DNA of 64,000 nt from Caprella mutica (GCA_947561585.1 CANNZV010000122.1:62001-126000); one strand, 5' to 3'; counted from the first letter of the stretch, positions 39,391-47,699 are shown. Program-made: numbers and translations. The notes: generated by a model from the sequence alone, not told the origin.

Positions 39391-39490
39391 ACGAACCCCG
39401 AAGGCTTCACTTGATTAGCTAAAAACTACGGTTTACAATATTTTGATCCCGTGGTTTCTGGTTCGTCCAGCGAAGTGTTTGGGGTTCGTT
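39391..39490. repeat. Intergenic long hairpin
   Basis: Left CGAACCCCGAAGGCTTC (about 39391-39408) and right GCGAAGTGTTTGGGGTTCG (about 39470-39488). It is related in sequence to the hairpin at 1383-1469. It follows the AraC gene. Confidence 0.72.
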
Positions 39491-39613
39491 TTCTCCAAAA
39501 AACCTAATGTTTCTGTACGAATTTATAAATCCGTACTCCTAGGTTTACTAAAATCTATTATTTTTCATGATAGAAATATATCCTTGTATATTATTTCACA
39601 TTAAACTTATAGC

Positions 39614-41352
39614 ATGAAAAATTTTCAAATTTCATTTTTATCAAAACACCAAATTCTCCCTCTTATTCTCTCTTTAATTTTTCTTTATCCACCCAAAATA
39701 TCGGAATCACCCAAACAGATTTAAAACCAAAAGTAGAAGAAAACGCTATTGATAAAGTCTTTGAAGATTGGGATCATCCTAATCGCCCAGGCATCGCAGT
39801 AGGTGTCATCAGCAATGGAAAAGTAGTGTTTAAAAAAGGCTATGGAAGTGCCAATTTGGAACATAATATTCCTATCTCTACCTCCACAAAATTTTATGTA
39901 GGCGCATGGAGTATGCAGTTTACGACCTTTGCAATTTTGCTTTTGGAATCGGAAGGAAAGTTGTCGCTCCATGATGATATCAGAAAATATATTCCTGAAG
40001 TGCCTAATCTAGGAGAAAAAATCACACTTCATCATTTGCTTAGTCATACAAGTGGATTGGATAATTATATCGCCTTAAAATCCCTTGCAGGATGGAATGC
40101 AAATGATGCTTTTACCAAAGAGCATGCTTTTAATTTTTTGAAAAAACAAAAAAAATTAAATAACACTCCAGGAACCAAATACGCACTTTGCGAAACAGGA
40201 TTTATGCTACTTGAAGAAGTGATTTCCAAAGTATCAGGAAAGCCTTTTGCGGTATTTGCTAACGAAAATATTTTCGCACCTTTAGGAATGAATAACACTA
40301 CATTTACGGAAAGCTATGGAAGTATTATTTCAAATAAAGCACAAGGGTATATTCCTGCTGGGAATGGTTTTAGAAATGTTACACTCAATCATTCAGAAGT
40401 CGGGCCATCCAATTTATTTACTACCGTTGATGACATTTTACTTTGGATGCAAAATTTTAGAAATCCAAAAATCGGCAATGCTTCCATTCTAAGAAAAATG
40501 GATACTCCTGCAACTCTAAATGGTAAAAATGTAGAGGCAAAAAACTCCGCGTTGTTTCTTGGACAACATCGCTATTGGGATTTTAAAGGAACCAATAAAT
40601 TATATATCATAGGTGATGGAAAAGGATATGCTTGTAAAATTATTCGATTTCCAGATCAAGATATGATGGCTGTTGTTATGGGAAATGGAGGACGATATAA
40701 TGGATATATGACGAGTCATATTGCTGATCTTTTTTTGGATAAATATTATAACAATCCAGTTACAAATGACTCAGAAGAAACTATCGCTTCTAAAAAACTA
40801 AGTCCACAACAATTAAAAAAGGCAACTGGTACTTTTTGGAATAACGAGCGATTCTTTACGACAAAAATTGTTTTAGAAAATGATACGCTTCGATATCAAG
40901 AGATAGATTTTAATTGGGCAACAACGCTTACACCGGTAAGTGAAAATTCTTTTCGATTGGATCAAGGAGGAGATCTTTTAGAAATTTTGGATGATGGAAA
41001 AACCTTACGCCTCACTTTCCAAAATGGAACGATAGTTACCTCATCGGTCTATCAAGATGATGCAAACTGGAGTAAAAGTTTATCTGCATTTACAGGTACT
41101 TATTATTCTGAAAAACTAGGAACTTCATATACGTTTAAGGTAGAAGATGGAAAATTAGTCGCTAGTCATTCCAGGTTAACTGATGTAGTTTTGCAACCAC
41201 TTCTAAAGGATATATTTAAAGGAAATAATAATAATTTTAAGGAAATTTTATTTGAGCGAAATAGACAAAATGGAGTTAAAGGTTTTAAATTAAATAACCG
41301 AAAAGTAAAAGAAATTTGGTTTGAAAAAGTATCTGAGGGAATGGAAAATTAA
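39614..41352 (+). pseudogene. Beta-lactamase-fold serine hydrolase, frameshifted and active-site-dead
   Basis: The ATG at 39614 begins a signal peptide (hydrophobic LPLILSLIFL), but that frame closes at a TAA near 39722. The long hydrolase frame (TQTDLKPKVEENAIDKVF..) is open back to about 39608 with no in-frame ATG, so a frameshift of 1 nt near 39680-39690 separates the two parts. The fold is clear: HHLLSHTSGLDNY, ISKVSGKPF and a C-terminal beta-domain. Against the usual G-S-x-S-K-Q-F-T, the sequence reads GAWSMQFT, so the SxxK nucleophile and Lys are gone. The YxN motif reads YALCETG. The protein is therefore broken in two independent ways. The ORF from GTG 39826 is 508 aa if translated. 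Confidence 0.65.
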
Positions 41353-41398
41353 AATCATATCATTAATTGAATTTTGCTTTTTTAAAAAAGATATTAGC

Positions 41399-41432
41399 AA
41401 ACCGTTGGGTAAAATCCAGCGGTTTTTTTTTA
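41399..41432 (+). terminator. Rho-independent terminator
   Basis: AACCG..GGT / TCC..CGGTT stem followed by a T-run, 47 bp after the serine hydrolase stop. Confidence 0.8.
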
Positions 41433-41456
41433 TTTTAGAATTTGCTTTTAATTCCT

Positions 41457-41556
41457 AACTGATGTTACGTATAAACGATTTATCGTCTTCATTTTTTTCT
41501 TCGTTTTTTATCTAGAAAAAATGAAAACGATAAATCGTTTATACGTAACATCAGTT
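41457..41556. repeat. Perfect 30-bp inverted repeat
   Basis: Arms 41457-41486 and 41527-41556 are perfect complements over 30 bp (starting AACTGATGTTACGTATAAAC) with a 40-bp loop. It is one of two adjacent hairpins before the integrase gene. The gene-free 41353-41814 region holds these and a terminator. Confidence 0.9.
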
Positions 41557-41557
41557 C

Positions 41558-41724
41558 CTTAGGAATGCGAAATAAATAGATTCAGAATTTTCGGTCGTTT
41601 ATTTTGTTCTTAGTTTTTGCTTTGAAAGCATGAGTTTATCTGGATAAATGATTGATTTCAAAGTGGAAAATAAGGGCAAAAGAAACAGCGAAAACTCTGA
41701 ATCTATTTATTTCGCATTCCTAAG
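41558..41724. repeat. 36-bp inverted repeat
   Basis: Arms 41558-41593 and 41689-41724 match at 35 of 36 positions (starting CTTAGGAATGCGAAATAAAT). It is immediately next to the previous hairpin and about 90 bp before the integrase start. Confidence 0.9.
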
Positions 41725-41814
41725 CTATAAAAACACTTATCCGATAATATGAAATACATCAAAAATTTAATCAATTAAAAATGAATTTTGTAAATTTGGG
41801 AAAACAACCTTACT

Positions 41815-43320
41815 ATGAATAAGTTCTCTCAAACTATACAACTTTCCAAAATTACACACCGTGGAAAACAATGTATCAAAGTAGCCTTTGATAAAACGGA
41901 TACTTTGATTCAAAAAATAAAATCTGTTGAATCCCGAAAATGGAGTAAAACCAAAAACTGCTGGTATGTGCCATATAATAAAAAATCATTTGAGGCCATA
42001 AAAACGGTATTTGCTGATTACAAATTAATATACTCTAACTCCTCTTCTTCTCTCGATGAAATTTCTACAAAAGATAATTCAAAAGATACCTCTAACATTA
42101 ATTATATCTCGTATCAACATCAGGGAGAAACTAAAAAAAAAGTAACTGGCGAATTTATTATCGCAAAACAGTTAGATCAAAAATGGATAGAATATTATGT
42201 TCCTTTTCAATATGTAAGATGGGTCAATGTATTTCGACATATAAATGGTAGAAGGTGGGATACAGAAAAGGTTTGTTGGATATTGCCCAATGTCAAACAG
42301 AGTTATTGGTTATTGAAAAAACATATTGGATTGAAAAATATCAAATTTGAATTTGAAATACAAAAAGACATCCCAGAATCCTATCATTTTAAATATAGAA
42401 ATAAAAGAACGACACAAAAGAATAAGATAAAAAATAGATCATTTGATCTGTTAACAGATGCTCAGAAAAAAGCGATACATCAATTAGAAGAACAAATCAT
42501 TTTGCGACAATTAAGCCATTACACTTTAAAATCTTACCGTAATCATTTGATTGCGATTTTTTTCTTTTTTCCAAAAATAAAACCTGAAGACATTACGATA
42601 AAAAATATAGAGACATATTTGTTATATAAAATTAAACATAAAAGGATATCAGAAGCTACACAAAATCAAATAATAAATTCAGTAAAGGCATATTGGGAAA
42701 AAGTGCTTCACCGCCCTAAAGAAAGAATTGATATACCAAGACCTAAAAAACCTAAACACCTCCCGAATGTATTTTCACAAGAAGAAGTAATTAGATTAAT
42801 AGAATCTCCTAATAATCTTAAACATAAATTAATCTTATTATTGATATACTCCGCAGGATTGCGATTAAGTGAAGTCATCAATATTAGGAGAAAAGATATT
42901 AATCAGCATCGGCGAACTATATTTATAAAAAAAGGGAAAGGAAAAAAAGATAGATTTGTTACTTTAGCAGAAGAAGTAATTCCGTATTTAGAAAAATACC
43001 ACAAAATCTATAACCCAATTTACTGGTTATTCGAAGGACAAGATGGAGGACAATATAGCAAAAGCAGCGTTCAAAAAGTGTTTAGAACTGCCATGGAAAA
43101 TTCTAAAGTTTATGCCTATGGAACCGTTCATACTTTGAGGCATAGTTATGCTACACATTGTGTAGAGAATGGATTTAGTGTGGCTTTACTTCAAGAAGCA
43201 CTAGGACATGGCTCTATAAAAACCACCGAAAAGTACTTACATATTTCTAATCATGCTCTAAAAAAACTTAAAAGTCCCTTGGATATTATTAAAAGTAACA
43301 AGGACAACAAAGTTGATTAA
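41815..43320 (+). CDS. Tyrosine recombinase, integron-integrase-like, with N-terminal Trp-rich repeats
   Basis: 501 aa. Two related repeats occupy about 5-70 and 110-178: GKQCIKVAFD..RKWSKTKNCWYVP (41-53) and RRWDTEKVCWILP (146-158), an R-x-W-x(4)-K-x-CW-x-x-P pattern somewhat like HARP repeats. A core-binding SAM-like domain follows (about 217-305). The catalytic domain keeps R350 (AGLRLSE), a Lys in KGKGKKDR (373-380), H439 and R442 (HTLRHSYATH), H465 (LGHGS) and Tyr474 (TTEKYLH); the C-terminus LKSPLD resembles IntI/XerC. The extra helix insertion of IntI before HxxR is not apparent. The cassette array starts 165 bp after its stop, and transcription runs towards it. Confidence 0.85.
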   Translation: MNKFSQTIQLSKITHRGKQCIKVAFDKTDTLIQKIKSVESRKWSKTKNCWYVPYNKKSFEAIKTVFADYKLIYSNSSSSLDEISTKDNSKDTSNINYISYQHQGETKKKVTGEFIIAKQLDQKWIEYYVPFQYVRWVNVFRHINGRRWDTEKVCWILPNVKQSYWLLKKHIGLKNIKFEFEIQKDIPESYHFKYRNKRTTQKNKIKNRSFDLLTDAQKKAIHQLEEQIILRQLSHYTLKSYRNHLIAIFFFFPKIKPEDITIKNIETYLLYKIKHKRISEATQNQIINSVKAYWEKVLHRPKERIDIPRPKKPKHLPNVFSQEEVIRLIESPNNLKHKLILLLIYSAGLRLSEVINIRRKDINQHRRTIFIKKGKGKKDRFVTLAEEVIPYLEKYHKIYNPIYWLFEGQDGGQYSKSSVQKVFRTAMENSKVYAYGTVHTLRHSYATHCVENGFSVALLQEALGHGSIKTTEKYLHISNHALKKLKSPLDIIKSNKDNKVD

Positions 43321-43440
43321 TATATATATATATCTTGGTCTATAAATAATTTTAATATGTTGCTTAATTATGTTAATTTTAAATACCTAAAACACTTTTT
43401 ATCAAGGAGATACATCAAAATTAGATCAAACTGGTAAAGT

Positions 43441-43491
43441 TAAAATATTAGAGATATATTCGTACTTGGTGCGAATATATACAAGTTATGA
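43441..43491 (+). other. Candidate attI site at start of the array
   Basis: Between the integrase and the first cassette lies ATATTCG..CGAATAT (43457-43479), an imperfect inverted pair, followed directly by ACAA and the G^TTATG boundary of the first cassette at 43485. In integrons, attI has recombinase-binding sequence just before the G^TT crossover. Assignment is by position and this repeat only. Confidence 0.55.
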
Positions 43492-43698
43492 GCAATTAGT
43501 CAGGGTGAGCATAGAAAAAGGCAAACCCGCAACTACACATATCGCGCATAAAGTGCAATTCTGGCTAGACGCAGCGAACTGCATTTATGCCAAGTCGATA
43601 TGTGTAATTTTTAGGGCTAACGCTCAAAGAGAACAGCACATAACAATGCATATACGCTCATTCCTCCCAAAAGGTCGGAACGACGCATATGCGGGAAC
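43485..43698 (+). repeat. 214-bp repeat cassette, copy 1 of 16
   Basis: First cassette, next to the candidate attI. It begins GTTATGAGCAATTAGTCAGG and ends in its own attC (43638 onward, R'' ACATAAC, stem TGCATATACG/CGCATATGCG). Inside, 43535-43605 forms a second stem-loop (ACACATATCG/CGATATGTGT 10 bp, then GCATAAA.TGCA/TGCATTTATGC). It has no convincing gene. Confidence 0.9.
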
Positions 43699-43720
43699 GT
43701 TCTCAGCAAGCAAAAAAAAA

Positions 43721-44482
43721 ATGAACATCATTCCAATACATAACAGTCGAAAATACAATTTCTGGAGAATTACAACTCCATATCTTTTATTTCCATTAAA
43801 CCATAAAATCGAACCTGAAAATGGAATAGACTATGAAACAGGATTTAGATTGTCAACTATAATTACAGCATGGGCAACAATAGAATCATTTGTAAGAGCT
43901 GCATTACACGAAAGAAGTCAAGTTTCAATAAACAAGATTTCTCAACAACCTGAATGGCAACAAAAATTTAGTTGTTGGGATAAAATAAAGAGATGTTTTA
44001 AAGGCAAAAAGAAAAGAGAAGAAGAAGATATGGAGTGGTATAAAGATGTGCGAAAAAGGTTCTTAGAACAATTTGAAAGATGTGGATGGAAAGTTTTACA
44101 AGATATTTCTGAAAGCATCGACTTATCAATTAAAAAGAAAATAAATGGCGAAAGCTGGCAATTTCTGAATCATCTTTATAAACTAAGAAATAAGTTCGTA
44201 CATGGAGTTGCTATCGAATTTGGACAAAGTAACTTTAACAACATCGAAAATAAGGTAACAAAAGATTATAAAAAAGCTCTTAAATATTTTGATAAAGGCA
44301 GAAAGGAAAATAAATTAATTGATTATGAAGAATTGTTAAAAACCCAAGACATCAGTCTAATATTAAATAAAAAAGTAACCGATGCAATAATTGAAAGAAC
44401 AATAAAAGCAATTGATGAATTAGCTGAGTTATATTCCGATACAAATACATCGAAAGATTGGAAAAAAATGAGAGAAAAATAA
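43721..44482 (+). CDS. HEPN-like cassette protein
   Basis: 253 aa from the ATG at 43721, which follows the cassette boundary by 22 bp; a longer reading frame back into the repeat cassette is not believable. It is mostly helical, with a charged middle segment (GKKKREEEDMEW). Near residue 156 the motif RNKFVH fits the R-x4-H active-site pattern of HEPN ribonucleases, preceded by a helix (LYKL) and followed by GVAIEFG. HEPN proteins are frequent RNA-cutting effectors in conflict systems, but the sequence match is to the motif only. Its attC follows at 44490. Confidence 0.62.
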   Translation: MNIIPIHNSRKYNFWRITTPYLLFPLNHKIEPENGIDYETGFRLSTIITAWATIESFVRAALHERSQVSINKISQQPEWQQKFSCWDKIKRCFKGKKKREEEDMEWYKDVRKRFLEQFERCGWKVLQDISESIDLSIKKKINGESWQFLNHLYKLRNKFVHGVAIEFGQSNFNNIENKVTKDYKKALKYFDKGRKENKLIDYEELLKTQDISLILNKKVTDAIIERTIKAIDELAELYSDTNTSKDWKKMREK

Positions 44483-44489
44483 AGCCAGC

Positions 44490-44558
44490 TGAGAACAATG
44501 GCTACAACGGCAATAACTCCCATGCGGTCGTTACTGCGTGTAGCCGGGGACGTTACAT
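44490..44558 (+). repeat. attC of HEPN-like cassette
   Basis: R'' TGAGAAC, stem GGCTAC../..GTAGCC, loop with CTCCCATGCGGTCG, R' GTTACAT. GCTGAGAAC is the exact reverse complement of this cassette's own start GTTCTCAGC. Confidence 0.88.
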
Positions 44559-44583
44559 TCAATTAAAAAAAAACAATAAGACG

Positions 44584-45126
44584 ATGAACTTAACAGATAC
44601 CGAAATGATAATCGGTGGAATTGTCTTGGCAATTTTAGGATACAAATACCTTTTAACTCATACAGATGATGACGGAAGAATAGAAGACCAATCCGTAAAA
44701 ATGTCAAATGTAATGGAAGCATTGGAGGAATTTGATTACAAAAAAGTTTCAAGATTAAAAGAAGGTTACACCGAAAAGTCAATACAAAATCAATTAAAAA
44801 CACATCTTCTTAAAAAGTATGTTCATGTAACAGATGAATATGGGATAGAAGGAATTAATGCAACTAAAATTGATTTTGACATCGGTCATGGAAAAGTAGG
44901 CTTAGAACTCAAACTCGCTAAATCTTTATTTAAAACCTCAAATCTTCATAGATTAGTTGGTCAAATTGAAGATTATATCAACCATAAATACGATAATAAT
45001 AATATAATCGTAGCAGTTTTTGGCGAACCAAATCATACAAGCGAAAGAACTCAACTAAAAAGAATACAAGATAAAATTGAAGAAAAAGGAGCTGAGTTCG
45101 CCTACTTTGAAATTCTGTCAAAATAA
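44584..45126 (+). CDS. PD-(D/E)XK nuclease-like membrane-anchored cassette protein
   Basis: 180 aa from the ATG at 44584, 32 bp into the cassette. The N-terminus has one hydrophobic segment (MIIGGIVLAILGYKYLLT), a likely membrane anchor. The C-terminal half carries TKIDFDIGHGKVGLELKLAK: D97/D99 then E108-L-K110 on the next strand, and a following helix with Q127 (LVGQIEDYINH). This fits the D..ExK..Q layout of restriction-like endonucleases of the PD-(D/E)XK superfamily. Such membrane-anchored nucleases are seen in defence genes. A small convergent ORF on the other strand overlaps its end. Confidence 0.6.
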   Translation: MNLTDTEMIIGGIVLAILGYKYLLTHTDDDGRIEDQSVKMSNVMEALEEFDYKKVSRLKEGYTEKSIQNQLKTHLLKKYVHVTDEYGIEGINATKIDFDIGHGKVGLELKLAKSLFKTSNLHRLVGQIEDYINHKYDNNNIIVAVFGEPNHTSERTQLKRIQDKIEEKGAEFAYFEILSK

Positions 45127-45279
45127 TTTAAAAACTCGTCCAAGAAAATAACCTCCAACTAATCCCCAAAGGAGATTTTTGGTTTTTTCTTTTTTGAGTT
45201 TTTTTTCATTTCGAGCGCAAGCATAAGCCTGACGGCGAAATTGTTTTAAATCATCTTTGCGTTTCAATTTTTTTGCCAT
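45118..45279 (-). CDS. Small basic protein on opposite strand in cassette
   Basis: 53 aa, ATG at 45279, stop at 45118, overlapping the end of the plus-strand nuclease-like gene by 9 bp. It is rich in Lys and Arg (MAKKLKRKDDLKQFRRQAY..) and ends with a Gly-rich hydrophobic segment NLLWGLVGGYFLGRVFKLF that could insert in a membrane. It is one of very few genes in the array that run backwards, and it is too short for most gene finders. I see no family for it. Confidence 0.5.
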   Translation of the reverse strand: MAKKLKRKDDLKQFRRQAYACARNEKKLKKEKTKNLLWGLVGGYFLGRVFKLF

Positions 45280-45316
45280 GATGAAAAAATTTAAAAGATT
45301 AAAAAATAAAAACTAA

Positions 45317-45384
45317 ATGTAACAATGGCTAAAACGGCAATACTCCCTAAACGGTCGTACTGCGTTTAGCCGACTACGTTATGA
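45317..45384 (+). repeat. attC of nuclease-like cassette
   Basis: R'' ATGTAAC complements the cassette start GTTACAT. Stem GGCTAAA/TTTAGCC, R' GTTATGA. Confidence 0.88.
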
Positions 45385-45591
45385 GCAATTAGTCAGGGTG
45401 AGCATAGAAAAAGGCAAACCCGCAACTACACATATCGCGCATAAAGTGCAATTCTGGCTAGACGCAGCGAACTGCATTTATGCCAAGTCGATATGTGTAA
45501 TTTTTAGGGCTAACGCTCAAAGAGAACAGCACATAACAATGCATATACGCTCATTCCTCCCAAAAGGTCGGAACGACGCATATGCGGGAAC
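45378..45591 (+). repeat. 214-bp repeat cassette, copy 2 of 16
   Basis: Appears identical to copy 1 over 214 bp. It lies between the nuclease-like cassette and a 189-aa hypothetical cassette. Confidence 0.9.
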
Positions 45592-45626
45592 GTTCGCTGC
45601 AAGCAAAAAAAACAAAAAACGAAGAA

Positions 45627-46196
45627 ATGGGATTAGACATAAGTCTTGGAATTATTGATGAAGAGAAATGGTATCAAAAGATAGATGAAGAAAAAATTGA
45701 TACCATGAAATTCGAATTAAGTAGACAATTCTGTAATCTTCAATGCAGGCAAAATGTAGTGACACATGAAACCGAAATGAAGCAAATAGGACAATTGACA
45801 CAAATAGATATAATTCCCATTGAGCAAATGTCTTGGTATTTAAGAGATAGAGAAATGGAAGACCAATTATTTCTTTATGATTCTGAAGAAGAAAAAGAAA
45901 AGTTTAAAGAGAAAGTCAAAAATACCAATGAACAGGTAATGGGAAATTTAGTGAAGGTGAAAGATACAGTCAAAGCACTTATTTCTAAACTCTCACAAAT
46001 AGATGATTTGCCAAGTAAATTAATAAAGACTGATTTTGACACAATGAATAATGAAAGATATTTCTCGAAATTTAACGAGAACCTTGGAGACGGATATATT
46101 GGAAATAATTTTGGTCAAGATTTAAGAAACCTCCTAAAACTAATTGAATTTGCCGAATCACTCGGAGAAGAAACAGTATTCTTTGAATATGGATAA
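45627..46196 (+). CDS. Cassette protein of unknown function (189 aa)
   Basis: 189 aa from the ATG at 45627, 35 bp into the cassette. Helical and acidic: EEEKEKFKEKVKNTNEQVMG is a likely coiled region, followed by FGQDLRNLLKLIEFAESLGEE. A conserved-looking MGLDISLGIIDEEKWYQKI start may be a strand-helix. No motif points to an activity. Neighbours are a repeat cassette and a tandem-repeat cassette, so context gives no hint. Confidence 0.65.
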   Translation: MGLDISLGIIDEEKWYQKIDEEKIDTMKFELSRQFCNLQCRQNVVTHETEMKQIGQLTQIDIIPIEQMSWYLRDREMEDQLFLYDSEEEKEKFKEKVKNTNEQVMGNLVKVKDTVKALISKLSQIDDLPSKLIKTDFDTMNNERYFSKFNENLGDGYIGNNFGQDLRNLLKLIEFAESLGEETVFFEYG

Positions 46197-46257
46197 AGGA
46201 AAAAATAGAAAAATTTATTTTCCAATTTTAGTGAATAGAAAATAAAAAGAAGCCAGC

Positions 46258-46324
46258 AGCGAACAAAGGCTAAAATGTTCATAGCGGCTATGCGCCGCTA
46301 CGCCATTTAGCCAGACCGTTGGCT
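46258..46324 (+). repeat. attC of 189-aa cassette
   Basis: R'' AGCGAAC complements the cassette start GTTCGCT. Stem GGCTAAA/TTTAGCC with a GCGGC/GCCGC upper stem, R' GTTGGCT. Confidence 0.88.
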
Positions 46325-46885
46325 GCAAGCAAAAGAAAAAACAAAACATTCCCGTAAAATCGAAAAGTCGGTTTTAAATTAATTTTTCAGAAAATTCATC
46401 TCGAGCAAATAATTCATCTTTTAAGATGATAAATTGGAAAAAGAGTTTTTAGAAACTTCATCTCGGGCAAATGATTTATCTTTTAAAATGACAAATTGCA
46501 AAAAGGGTTTTTAGAAAATTCACCTTGGGCAAATGACTTATCTTTTAAGATGACAAATTGCAAAAAGAGTTTTTAGAAACTTCATCTCGGGCAAATGATT
46601 TATCTTTTAAGATGACAAATTGGGAAAAGAGTTCTTAGAAATTTCATCTCGGGCAAATGATTTATCTTTTAAGATGACAAATTGGAAAAAGAGTTTTTAG
46701 AAACTTCACCTCGAGCAAATGATTCATCTTTTAAGATGACGAATTAAGAAAAGTATTTTAAAATGCTTCGCTGATAAAAAAGAAACATTATCTTTCACTC
46801 AGCAAATTGAAAAAAAAGCCAGCAGCCAACAAAGGCTACAACGGCAATAGCTCCCATGCGGTCGCTACTGCGTGTAGCCGAGACC
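46318..46885 (+). repeat. Non-coding cassette with six 62-bp tandem repeats
   Basis: Starts GTTGGCTGC and closes with an attC whose R'' is AGCCAAC (46824-46830), its complement. From 46395 to about 46760 a 62-bp unit occurs six times, at exact 62-bp steps (starts 46395, 46457, 46519, 46581, 46643, 46705), with a few substitutions per copy. Each unit contains CATCTT-TT-AAGATG, a short perfect hairpin. No ORF longer than about 40 codons is believable here. Confidence 0.88.
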
Positions 46886-46892
46886 GTTATGA
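46824..46892 (+). repeat. attC of tandem-repeat cassette
   Basis: R'' AGCCAAC complements the cassette start GTTGGCT. Stem GGCTAC/GTAGCC, R' GTTATGA. Confidence 0.88.
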
Positions 46893-47099
46893 GCAATTAG
46901 TCAGGGTGAGCATAGAAAAAGGCAAACCCGCAACTACACATATCGCGCATAAAGTGCAATTCTGGCTAGACGCAGCGAACTGCATTTATGCCAAGTCGAT
47001 ATGTGTAATTTTTAGGGCTAACGCTCAAAGAGAACAGCACATAACAATGCATATACGCTCATTCCTCCCAAAAGGTCGGAACGACGCATATGCGGGAAC
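46886..47099 (+). repeat. 214-bp repeat cassette, copy 3 of 16
   Basis: Same 214-bp unit. It sits directly before the first copy of the duplicated DUF1877-like cassette. Confidence 0.9.
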
Positions 47100-47141
47100 G
47101 TTAGCTACAAGCAAAAAAGAAAAAAATAACATCACCAAAAA

Positions 47142-47699
47142 ATGGGAATTATAAAATCATATCTCAGAATTGCAAAAAATGAAATTGGAAAACTGAGTTC
47201 AATAAAAAGTGATGAAGAATTAGATGAAATTTTAAAAAATGCTAAAGAGAGTTTCGATATCGACAAATCATGGCAAATCCTTAATTATCTAATAACAGGA
47301 GAAAAAGATTTTAGTGAACATCCTTTTACAAAAATAATTTACCCAGATAATTATTCAATCCAACTTTCAGAAGAGGAAGAAATTTTAATTGATGACTATT
47401 TTGATAATGGGATGCAAAACGAAACAGAAAAGATTCGTGAAATTTTACAGAAGCAAGAATTAAGTCAAGGCTTTGTAAATTTAGATGAAATAGTTGAAGT
47501 GATTTCAAATTTGGAACAAATAGAAATTGAACAATTAATGGACAAAGCTGATTTCAATACATTTAATGAAATTGGAATTTATCCTGAAATCTGGAATAAT
47601 TCAATTGAGCATAAAGAATATGTAAAAGAACATTTCAATAATCTATATTCATTTTTACAAAGAGCAAAAGAAGATGAAAATTGGATTATCGTATTTTAA
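47142..47699 (+). CDS. DUF1877-family cassette protein (copy 1)
   Basis: 185 aa, ATG 42 bp after the cassette start. The segment DIDKSWQILNYLITGEKDF (about 38-56) and the later FNEIGIYPEIWNN match the DUF1877 (YfbM-like) pattern in position and residues. The family has no assigned activity and is found scattered in mobile DNA. It is identical by eye to the gene at 52682-53239, and each copy lies in the same cassette following a 214-bp repeat. The cassette ends with attC at 47717. Confidence 0.78.
   Translation: MGIIKSYLRIAKNEIGKLSSIKSDEELDEILKNAKESFDIDKSWQILNYLITGEKDFSEHPFTKIIYPDNYSIQLSEEEEILIDDYFDNGMQNETEKIREILQKQELSQGFVNLDEIVEVISNLEQIEIEQLMDKADFNTFNEIGIYPEIWNNSIEHKEYVKEHFNNLYSFLQRAKEDENWIIVF

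Noticed and set aside
41815..42380. HARP/SMARCAL1-type helicase domain at the integrase N-terminus
   Set aside because: Only the short W..W..P repeat pattern is similar; no helicase motifs follow and the match is too weak to name the domain.
41815..43320. Ordinary phage or conjugative-transposon integrase
   Set aside because: No phage or conjugation genes follow; attC-type sites begin 165 bp downstream and continue for 20 kb. The possibility remains for its ancestry.
47326..47508. Minus-strand ORF in the DUF1877 cassette
   Set aside because: Antisense shadow; duplicated only because the cassette is duplicated.
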